A DNA stretch of 42,740 nt from CAZNLL01 sp964573885 (GTDB lineage: Bacteria; Desulfobacterota; DSM-4660; Desulfatiglandales; Desulfatiglandaceae). Position 1 is the first letter of the stretch. Every line of letters begins with the position of its first letter. Below the pieces are notes generated by a model. That model made no database searches, was not told where the DNA came from, and worked only from the letters and a program-made list of their open reading frames with translations. Position numbers and translations under genes: made by a program. Shown here piece by piece: positions 16,235 through 23,006 of this stretch. The DNA lies in contig CAZNLL010000017.1 of assembly GCA_964573885.1 (NCBI GenBank), positions 1-42,740 on the forward strand, written 5' to 3'.

Positions 16235-16630
16235 GACTTTGTAAACCCTTACGTGTTTGAGAATTTAACCCTGCCGCAACCAGGGTCCTGTTTTTTCCAG
16301 GGCCTTGGCCGGCGCTAAGGCGGATAGCCCGTAACACGGTCGCGAAACCTTAGATGATCGAGATTGGCCTGTCAAGTCCTGTATGAGTCTTCTTTTCCCG
16401 ACCGCGGTTCACGTGCGAAGCCCTCAGGCCTTTTCTTGAGAATCAATGAGATATTCTACTTGACAAAAAGTCTTATTTCAAGTTTTGATAAAAGGGTTTT
16501 AATTAAGAAAGCCTAAGGGGGTCCGTTCCGGGTCCTCAAAGCATAAGGCGAGCGCTTTTTGTCCGCCCGGAAGGCCTTTCCAAAAAGGCACGCCCTCAGG
16601 AAATCAAAAATAGGAGAGGAGGTAGGTACC
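16235..16630. other. Divergent intergenic region between fabD and the biotin carrier
   Basis: A 396-bp spacer between divergent genes. The middle is AT-rich and holds TTGACA at 16460-16465, followed by an AT-rich segment with TTTGATAAAA (16484-16493), a possible promoter for the biotin carrier although the spacer is not ideal. A small hairpin ACCCTG-N7-CAGGGT (16268-16286) followed by a T-run (16291-16296) lies close to the fabD start. A strong ribosome binding site, AGGAGAGGAGG (16612-16622), precedes the carrier. I see no coding sequence. Confidence 0.4.
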
Positions 16631-16843
16631 GTGAGTGATATTATGGCTCCCATGGGGGGCAAGATTCTGGATGTGAAAGTGAAGGTTGGAGATACAGTCA
16701 ATGAAGGAGACGAGGTGGTGATTCTCGAGGCCATGAAAATGGAACTGCCCGTGGTGGCCGAGGCTTCGGGCACGGTCAAGGAAGTGAAGTGTAACAAGGG
16801 CGATGCCGTGGAGGCGGAGGCCGTCTTGGTGGTGCTCGAATAA
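16631..16843 (+). CDS. Biotin carboxyl carrier protein (small, GcdC/OadA-C-like)
   Basis: A 70-residue single-domain biotinyl carrier. The biotinylation motif EAMKME places the modified lysine at residue 36, with the usual hydrophobic hairpins (APMGGKILDVKVKVGDTV before, ASGTVKEVKCNKGDAV after). It lacks the long Ala/Pro linker of GcdC or oxaloacetate decarboxylase alpha chains, so it is a free-standing carrier. I chose GTG 16631 because AGGAGAGGAGG lies just upstream and the domain starts there; earlier in-frame codons translate the ribosome binding site region. The likely partner is the GcdA-type carboxyltransferase at 18814-20553, which has no carrier domain of its own. No biotin carboxylase or membrane decarboxylase (GcdB) is in the window, so the direction of CO2 transfer cannot be decided. 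Confidence 0.93.
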   Translation: MSDIMAPMGGKILDVKVKVGDTVNEGDEVVILEAMKMELPVVAEASGTVKEVKCNKGDAVEAEAVLVVLE

Positions 16844-16858
16844 CCCTTTTGGTGGTTG

Positions 16859-16903
16859 AAGAGGCCTTCTCTCCGTTTAACGCCTGGAGAGAAGGCCTCT
16901 TTT
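16859..16903. terminator. Bidirectional intrinsic terminator between biotin carrier and acyl-CoA synthetase
   Basis: A perfect 16-bp stem (AAGAGGCCTTCTCTCC / GGAGAGAAGGCCTCTT) with an 11-nt loop, flanked by T-runs on one side and A-runs on the other, sits exactly between two convergent genes. It overlaps the stop codon of the minus-strand gene by two bases. Confidence 0.9.
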
Positions 16904-18431
16904 ATGGCTCAAAGGCCTTCTTGACCTCCTCTTTCAAGACCTTTCCCATGGCGTTTTTAGGCAGTTTTTCCAAGAACCGGATCTCTTTTGGGCATTTCCA
17001 TTTGTGGAGGTGGTCCCGGCAGGTCTCTTGGATCTCCTTGCCCCCAAGGGGGGCCCCGGGGTCCTTTACCACGGCGGCCACCACTTTTTCCCCCCACTTC
17101 TGATCCGGCACCCCCACCACAGAGGACTCCACCACCCCGGGGATCCGGTTGATGACCCCTTCCACCTCTTTGGGTGAGATATTTTCCCCCCCGGAGATGA
17201 TGATATGTTTGATGCGGTCGGTGAGGTAATAGTATCCTTCCTCATCCCGCCTTCCCAGGTCCCCTGTCTTGAACCAGCCCCCTTCAAAGGCCTCGGCCGT
17301 GGCCTCGGGTTTTCTCCAATAGCCCGGTGTTACGCCCGGGCCCCGGAGCCGGATTTCACCGGTCTGGCCGGGCGCCACATCCTGATGGGTAACAGGGTCC
17401 ACGATCCTGACCTCCAATCCGGGCAAAGGGAGCCCAATGGATCCGGGTTTGCGCCGGCCTCTGATAGGGTTGGAAAAGTTCATCCCCGTCTCTGACATGC
17501 CCTCCCGTTCCACCGGTTCCTGGCCAAGTACCTCCCTGATCCTCTCAAAGTCCTTGGTGAGGAGCGGGGCTGAGCCGCAGGTCCACAGCCGCATGCGGGG
17601 AAAATCCAGATCCCTTTCTCCCGCCACATCCATGATGGTGGCATACATGGACGGCACGCCCATAAAGAGGGTACACGGGGGGCCGCCGGTCTTCCCGGTG
17701 AGCGCCTCAATCACCGCCCGGGGGGAGAAACGATCCAGCATGAGCACCCGGGCCCCTGCCATGAGGGAGGTGTGGAGGGCGAAACAGAGGCCATGGATGT
17801 GAAAAAGGGGCAAGGCATGACAGAGCACATCCCGGTCTGAAATCTCCCAGGCGGCGATGATATTCTCCGCATCATGGACCAGGTTCCCCTGGGTGAGCAC
17901 GGCCCCTTTGGGTTTGCCTGTGGTGCCCGAGGTGTATACGATGAGGCCGGGGTCGTGTGGCGCGAGATCCACCCGGGGAACTTCCTGGGGGGCGGCGCGG
18001 AAAAATTCCAGGTCCTGGTAAGGCCTCTCGGTAGAGACGGTCAAGGTCTTGACCCGGGGGGCGGTATCGTGGACCAGGGGCTCCTGACCGGATCCGGTGA
18101 GGACCAGTTTGGGATCTGCGTCCTGGAGCAAGTAGGCCATCTCGGATCGTTTAAACCCCGGGTTCAGGGGGACCCCGAGGCCGCCGATCTTTTGAAGGGC
18201 CACATGGGCCACCACAAAAAATAGACACTTATCCATGAAAGAGACCACCCTGTCCCCCTTACGGACCCCGGCGTCCCAAAAAAGGTGGGCCACCTGGTTT
18301 GCATGGGCATCCAGTTCAAGATAGGTGAGTTCCGTTTCCTTGCGACCTCCCCTCAAAAAAGTGATGGCCGTGTTTGAACCCCATGCCGCAGCGCCTTTGA
18401 AAAAATGCTCTTTCAAGGGTCCTCTGTCCAT
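16902..18431 (-). CDS. AMP-forming acyl-CoA synthetase, malonyl-CoA synthetase (MatB)-like
   Basis: Adenylates a carboxylic acid and transfers it to CoA (ANL superfamily). The 509 residues show the P-loop YTSGTTGKPKGAVLTQGN, the A5 motif as REGMSETGMN, the A7 TGDLGRRDEEGYYYLTDR hinge, the A8 IIISGGENISPKEVE and the A10 lysine in NAMGKVLKEE. PLFHIHGLCFALHTSLMAGA and the [RYE]-G-M-[TS]-E-T motif are characteristic of the MatB/ACSF3 group, so malonate or methylmalonate is a reasonable substrate guess. I chose ATG 18431 because GGGGGAGG precedes it by about 6 nt; 19 further in-frame codons upstream look non-coding. It is convergent with the biotin carrier and divergent from the carboxyltransferase. 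The substrate is inferred, not proven. Confidence 0.85.
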   Translation of the reverse strand: MDRGPLKEHFFKGAAAWGSNTAITFLRGGRKETELTYLELDAHANQVAHLFWDAGVRKGDRVVSFMDKCLFFVVAHVALQKIGGLGVPLNPGFKRSEMAYLLQDADPKLVLTGSGQEPLVHDTAPRVKTLTVSTERPYQDLEFFRAAPQEVPRVDLAPHDPGLIVYTSGTTGKPKGAVLTQGNLVHDAENIIAAWEISDRDVLCHALPLFHIHGLCFALHTSLMAGARVLMLDRFSPRAVIEALTGKTGGPPCTLFMGVPSMYATIMDVAGERDLDFPRMRLWTCGSAPLLTKDFERIREVLGQEPVEREGMSETGMNFSNPIRGRRKPGSIGLPLPGLEVRIVDPVTHQDVAPGQTGEIRLRGPGVTPGYWRKPEATAEAFEGGWFKTGDLGRRDEEGYYYLTDRIKHIIISGGENISPKEVEGVINRIPGVVESSVVGVPDQKWGEKVVAAVVKDPGAPLGGKEIQETCRDHLHKWKCPKEIRFLEKLPKNAMGKVLKEEVKKAFEP

Positions 18432-18813
18432 GGTTTCCTCCCCCATTCCTCCCTGTCCCATCAAGGCCTTAGGGTATTTAGGAACCAAAGGTGTGGGAAT
18501 AGGCCGGTCATGTCAAGGCCTTTCTCAGGGTGCCCGGAGACGTGCCCTTTTTATCCCTTGCCTTTTCTCCATAATTTTATTAGGAAAATGAGAGGGGACG
18601 CCCTCCCGGGGGGCGGATCCCGGGACCCCGTGAATCAGGTGGGCCGCTGGAGAGAGCGGCGGGGCCAGGTTCAGGAGGTCCGCAGATTATGCGCGATAAC
18701 CGGGATTATACGGTGCGCAAGGTGCTTCAGCGAGCCCATGATCGGACTCACGCCGCAGAGAAGGGGTGGAAGATGCAAAAGAAAGTTGGCAGATAACAGG
18801 GAGGCGTAAGAAA
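18432..18813. other. Divergent intergenic region upstream of the carboxyltransferase
   Basis: About 380 bp between divergent start codons. It holds an AT-rich patch near 18570-18592 (ataattttattaggaaaa) that could carry promoter elements, and the ribosome binding site AGGGAGG (18798-18804) of the downstream gene. I find no convincing promoter hexamer pair, hairpin or gene. Confidence 0.3.
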
Positions 18814-20553
18814 ATGAGACCGTACTTTGAAAAGATGGCACCCATCGGAAGTCCTCTCAAGGAGAATGAGAGGAAACAGGGTCAGGCCAATGCCCAGGAG
18901 ATTGCAAAGATAGAGGAAGAGGTGGTCCAGGCCGTAGAAAAGGTCAAAAAGGCCGGCCTGCCTGAGGAAAAGATTCACAAGAGGGGGGAGAAAACCGCTT
19001 GGGAGAGGATCCAGCTCCTGGTGGACTCCGGGTCGTTTATGCCCTTGAATACCGTTTATGATCCCGAGTTCAACCAGGAGGGAACCACCGGGGTCATTAA
19101 CGGGCTGGGACGGATATCAGGGCGATATGCCTCTATTATCGCCTCTGATAATAAGGTCCTTGCCGGGGCCTGGATTCCGGGGCAAAGGGAGAATGTGTTT
19201 CGTGCCCAGGATTTGGCCGAGAGACTGCGTATCCCTCTTGTCTGGATCCTCAACTGCAGCGGGGTGAAACTGACCGAGCAGGAAAAGGTTTACGCAGGCA
19301 GAAGATCCGGGGGCAGGACCTTTTTCAGGCACGCCGAGTTGGCAGAAAAGGGAATCCCGGTGATTGTGGGTATGTACGGGACCAATCCGGCAGGGGGAGG
19401 ATACCATGCCATCAGCCCCGCGATCATCTATGCCCATGTCAAATCCAACATGGCCGTGGGCGGCGGGGGTATTGTGAGCGGCATGTCCCCCAAGGGGTAT
19501 TTTGACCTGGAAGGGGCCGAGACCCTCATCGAGGCCACCAGGCATTTCAAGCAGGAGCCCCCCGGAGGCGTGAAGATCCACCACGATAAGACCGGGTTCA
19601 TGAGAGAGGTCTTTGATACCGAGGAAGGGGTATTGGAGGCGATTCGCAAATGCATGGCCGACATGCCCGTTTACGGCCCATCGGCCTTCAGGGTGGCGGA
19701 ACCGGCCGAGCCCCTGTACCCGCCCGAGGAACTGGATCTTATTGTTCCGGCCAATCAGAGGAGGGTCTACAGTATTGAGCAGGTCCTCGCCCGGCTCTTT
19801 GATGGAAGCGAACACATGGAATTCAGACCGGACTACGGGCCGGAGGTCTACTGCGGCCTTGCCAAAATGGGGGGGGTCCTGGTGGGGGTTATCGCAAACC
19901 GGCAGGGATTCCTGGGTAAGCACTATCCCTATTATGCCGAGGGCGAATATATGGGCATAGGGGCCAAGCTCTATCGGGAAGGCCTCATTAAGATGAACGA
20001 AATGGTCATGTTCTGCGGCAGGGACAAGATCCCCATCGTATGGCTCCAGGACACCAGCGGCATCGACGTGGGAGATATCGCGGAACAGGCGGAGCTCTTG
20101 GGCCTGGGACAGTCCCTGATTTACTCCATTGAGGCTTCGCACGTGCCCATGATGTGTGTGGTCCTCCGAAAGGGCACAGCCGCGGCCCATTACATCATGG
20201 GAGGGCCCCAGGCCACCCGAAACAATGCCTTTACCCTGGGTGTGCCCACAACGGAGATCTATGTGATGCACGGAGAGACGGCGGCCGCGGCGGCCTTTGC
20301 CCGCAGGCTGGTCAAGGAAAAGGATGCGGGGAACCCGCTTGACCCTGTGATCGACAAGATGAACGCCCTTGCCCAGCAGTACTATGACCAGTCAAGGCCT
20401 GTGTATTGCGCCAAGACCGGTCTGGTGGACGAAATCGTGTCCATGGCCCAGATGAGGCCCTATATGGTGGCTTTTGCGGGAAGCTGCTATCAAAACCCGG
20501 ACAGCATCTGTCCCCATCATCAGATGCTGCTTCCAAGATCCATTAAGGGTTAG
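18814..20553 (+). CDS. gcdA: Glutaconyl-CoA decarboxylase-type carboxyltransferase (alpha subunit, GcdA family)
   Basis: The carboxyltransferase subunit that moves CO2 between an acyl-CoA and biotin on a carrier protein. The 579-residue length and wording closely follow GcdA of glutamate-fermenting bacteria (about 587 residues). Visible features are the N-terminal RPYFEKMAPIGSPLKENE, SGSFMPLNTVYDPEFN, ASDNKVLAGAWIPGQRENVFRA (split into two crotonase-fold domains), GTNPAGGGYHAISP, MAVGGGGIVSGMSPKG, and in the C-terminal half IVWLQDTSGIDVGD and RKGTAAAHYIMGGPQ. The end (YQNPDSICPHHQMLLPRSI) is a GcdA hallmark. ATG 18814 has AGGGAGG 9 nt upstream. It is followed 15 bp later by an HMG-CoA-lyase-like gene, so the substrate may be a glutaconyl-CoA analogue such as 3-methylglutaconyl-CoA (inference). 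The membrane GcdB and biotin carboxylase partners are not visible. Confidence 0.92.
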   Translation: MRPYFEKMAPIGSPLKENERKQGQANAQEIAKIEEEVVQAVEKVKKAGLPEEKIHKRGEKTAWERIQLLVDSGSFMPLNTVYDPEFNQEGTTGVINGLGRISGRYASIIASDNKVLAGAWIPGQRENVFRAQDLAERLRIPLVWILNCSGVKLTEQEKVYAGRRSGGRTFFRHAELAEKGIPVIVGMYGTNPAGGGYHAISPAIIYAHVKSNMAVGGGGIVSGMSPKGYFDLEGAETLIEATRHFKQEPPGGVKIHHDKTGFMREVFDTEEGVLEAIRKCMADMPVYGPSAFRVAEPAEPLYPPEELDLIVPANQRRVYSIEQVLARLFDGSEHMEFRPDYGPEVYCGLAKMGGVLVGVIANRQGFLGKHYPYYAEGEYMGIGAKLYREGLIKMNEMVMFCGRDKIPIVWLQDTSGIDVGDIAEQAELLGLGQSLIYSIEASHVPMMCVVLRKGTAAAHYIMGGPQATRNNAFTLGVPTTEIYVMHGETAAAAAFARRLVKEKDAGNPLDPVIDKMNALAQQYYDQSRPVYCAKTGLVDEIVSMAQMRPYMVAFAGSCYQNPDSICPHHQMLLPRSIKG

Positions 20554-20568
20554 AAAGGAGATGGGATC

Positions 20569-21744
20569 ATGAGCGAATATGATCTTTTTAAGGTCCATCC
20601 AAGGATGCCCAAAAAGGTGAGGCTCGCGGATATCACCGTGAGGGACGGATTTCAGCATGAGGAGATCTGGATTCCTACGGAGGCCAAGATCTACTACCTC
20701 CAAGAATTGGCCTTTGCCGGGGTGAAACGGCTCGAGGTGACCAACCTGGGTAATCCCCGTATCATGCCCCAGTTCAAGGACGCCGACGAGGTGTTGAAGG
20801 GGATCAGGGATGAGATATTCGAAAAAAGATTGAACAAACGGGGGATGAACCCCGCGGATATTGAATGGACCGCGGTCACCATCCGGGAGCCCTCCGTGGA
20901 CCGGGCCATCCAGCTCAAAGAGAAGGGATACGGACCCGACCGGGTCCTCATGATGGTCTCCACAGACGAGGAACATCACTTCGCCAACTCCGGGACCACC
21001 CTGCCCGACTACTGGAAGGAGGCGGAACGGTGCATCAAGAAGTGCAAAGACGCGGGCATCAAGATGTGCGGTACGGTGAGTACCATCTGGGGGAGCCCCA
21101 TCTCCGGGCCCACCAAGCTGGAGGACGCCATCGAGTTTACCCGGAGATGGCTGAGCATCGGTGCCGACGACATCGAGCACGCGGACCACGACGGCTCGGC
21201 CCCGCCGGATCAGGTCTACCGCTACTATTCCATGCTCCTGGACGCCCTCCCTAACCCTGATCTCCACGTGGGCCATTTTCACGTGACCAGGGGCTGGGGA
21301 CTGGCGAACGTCCTGGCCGCGCTTCAGGCCGGGGTGGAGATCTTTGAAGGCACCATCGGGGGCACGGGTGGACAACCCGCCAATTTCCTGGAAAGGACCC
21401 CGGTTCAGGGCACCGGATCCTACTATTATAAGGACCCCAACGTGGTGGGTCTGGTGACCTTTGAAGACATGTGTGTCATGCTCGATGAAATGGGCATCGA
21501 TATCGACGGGGTCAATGTGGACCGCATCCTGGAACTGGGACGGCTCATGGAAAAGACCATCGGCAGGAGGCTCCGTTCAGAGGCCATCCTGAACGGACGC
21601 ATTCCCAAGGAACCCCGGGAAGACTTTAAACGGCCCAAGCTCCCGAAGCTCAAAGAGAAATTTGGAGAGAAACCGGGCCAGATCCTCCCGGAAGGGTGGC
21701 CTGAAAAGGCGGAAGTGCCCCCGGCCCTGCTTGAGAGGGCCTAG
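20569..21744 (+). CDS. DRE-TIM metallolyase, HMG-CoA lyase-like (active-site Cys replaced)
   Basis: A 391-residue TIM-barrel protein of the HMG-CoA lyase / isopropylmalate synthase superfamily, often annotated as pyruvate carboxyltransferase-like. Visible features are the DRE-type motif as ITVRDGFQHEE (residues 22-32), VKRLEVTNLG, the GADDIEHADHDG segment and the metal-ligand HFHVTRGWGLAN. The glycine loop that carries the catalytic cysteine in HMG-CoA lyase reads IGGTGGQPANF, with Gln269 in the aligned place. This suggests a different carbon-carbon lyase or synthase reaction. It has a C-terminal extension of about 60 residues rich in Lys, Pro and Glu (RPKLPKLKEKFGEK). GAAAGGAG precedes the ATG. 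The 15-bp gap to gcdA indicates one operon. Confidence 0.8.
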   Translation: MSEYDLFKVHPRMPKKVRLADITVRDGFQHEEIWIPTEAKIYYLQELAFAGVKRLEVTNLGNPRIMPQFKDADEVLKGIRDEIFEKRLNKRGMNPADIEWTAVTIREPSVDRAIQLKEKGYGPDRVLMMVSTDEEHHFANSGTTLPDYWKEAERCIKKCKDAGIKMCGTVSTIWGSPISGPTKLEDAIEFTRRWLSIGADDIEHADHDGSAPPDQVYRYYSMLLDALPNPDLHVGHFHVTRGWGLANVLAALQAGVEIFEGTIGGTGGQPANFLERTPVQGTGSYYYKDPNVVGLVTFEDMCVMLDEMGIDIDGVNVDRILELGRLMEKTIGRRLRSEAILNGRIPKEPREDFKRPKLPKLKEKFGEKPGQILPEGWPEKAEVPPALLERA

Positions 21745-22670
21745 GAAGGGTTCCGGGTGAGGGGGATCCGGCTGTAGAGTTCCCTTTGGACCAGGTCAAC
21801 CAGGGCGTGGAGCTCGCCTTCATCCACGCCCGTTTCCACCCCCAGTTCCTTGAAGAGGGCGATCAGCCCTTCCGTGGGCTGATTGCCAGGGGCCCCGGTC
21901 ACGCAGCCCCCGGTACCGCCCAGGGAGGCGTCAAAGCGGGTGATCCCCAGGTCATAGGCCGCGCGGCTGTTGCTGACGGCCTCTTTTCCCTGGACATGGT
22001 GGGGGTGGTACCCGAGCCTTTCCGTGTCTTTTCCCTTTCTTCCCGAGAGGAGGGCTTCGAGAAAAGCGGCTGTTTGCCCCTGGTCGGCCACCCCCTGGAG
22101 ATCGGAGAGGGTGACCGTCTCCACGCCCCAGTGCAAGAGGCGGTCGATATAGGCGTTCACCTGTGCCGGTTCAGGGCGGATGAGGGCGCCTTGATCCGGG
22201 TCCAGGTATCCAAAGGCGGCGGACACATACCCTGCGGTCCGTATACGCCGTTCCCTGGCATCCTGCAAGATCTCAGCGTACTCCTCTATGGTTTTCTCCA
22301 GGGTCCTCCCCAGATTGGCCAGGTTGTGGGCCTCCACAGCAGAGAAAAACACGCCTAATATGTGGTCAAAGCCCTCGGGACCCAGTTCCAGATCCAGGAA
22401 AGTCTTGTACCCCCCCCGGTTGGGGACCAGGGTGATCAAATCCACGCCCGGTACTTTGCCCAGCCCTTGGGCGATCTCTTTCAGGGCCGCCTTGTTCATG
22501 GCCGGGGCCACCTTGGGGTGGGCACAGGAAAGGACCTCCAACCGGCTGATACCCGCCTTTATGAGCCTCGAGGCGATCTCGATCCGGATTTGGGGCGTAA
22601 AGACATCCAGGCCGGCGGCGGGCACATTCTGCCCGTATTCCCTCAGGGTCACGTCCGTAATGGTTGCCAT
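21741..22670 (-). CDS. HMG-CoA lyase-like DRE-TIM metallolyase (active-site Cys present)
   Basis: A 309-residue homologue of hydroxymethylglutaryl-CoA lyase, which splits HMG-CoA into acetoacetate and acetyl-CoA; the family is about 300 residues. Visible features are the DVTLREYGQN motif (residues 6-15), ISRLEVLSCAHPKVAPAM, LVPNRGGYKTFL, SDLQGVADQGQTAAF, HPHHVQGKEAVSN (metal ligands) and the loop SLGGTGGCVTGAPGNQPTE, in which Cys256 matches the catalytic cysteine. It meets the neighbouring paralogue tail to tail, and the two stop codons share the tetranucleotide CTAG (21741-21744). The ribosome binding site is GGAAGGAG upstream of the ATG. True substrate specificity (HMG-CoA versus another 3-hydroxy-3-alkyl-glutaryl-CoA) cannot be read directly. 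Confidence 0.82.
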   Translation of the reverse strand: MATITDVTLREYGQNVPAAGLDVFTPQIRIEIASRLIKAGISRLEVLSCAHPKVAPAMNKAALKEIAQGLGKVPGVDLITLVPNRGGYKTFLDLELGPEGFDHILGVFFSAVEAHNLANLGRTLEKTIEEYAEILQDARERRIRTAGYVSAAFGYLDPDQGALIRPEPAQVNAYIDRLLHWGVETVTLSDLQGVADQGQTAAFLEALLSGRKGKDTERLGYHPHHVQGKEAVSNSRAAYDLGITRFDASLGGTGGCVTGAPGNQPTEGLIALFKELGVETGVDEGELHALVDLVQRELYSRIPLTRNPS

Positions 22671-23006
22671 GATTTCTCCTTCCTCAAGGGCACCTCTTCA
22701 CCGGGGTCCCCTCCGGAAATCCTACGTAACATTTTAGATTTTTGACATAGGCCTATCCCCTGATACCTGGGGACGCCACCAGGGTAAGGATACCTTTTCT
22801 GACTTATACCTTATTTGTGTCTCCTTGGGTAGGCCGAGCAAAGGGGCTTGAAAAGCCGCATAAGGTCCTTTAGACTCTAAAAGAATAAGCCTGGTACAAA
22901 AGGCGTGCATGAGGTTTTCCTTGACAATTCTTGAGGGCCTTGTAAAGTTACTTTATAGCTAAATAGTAGCCACATTTTGATCCACAACCTGACAGGAGGT
23001 CCCTTC
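22671..23006. promoter_or_regulatory. Divergent promoter region between HMG-CoA-lyase-like gene and FAD/Fe-S dehydrogenase
   Basis: A 336-bp spacer between divergent genes, AT-rich near its right end. It holds TTGACA at 22921-22926 without a well-placed -10, and TTGAGG (22931-22936) with TTATAG (22953-22958) 16 bp further on. Either could be part of the promoter for the dehydrogenase. The ribosome binding site CAGGAGGT lies at 22993-23000. No gene or strong hairpin is seen. Confidence 0.35.
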
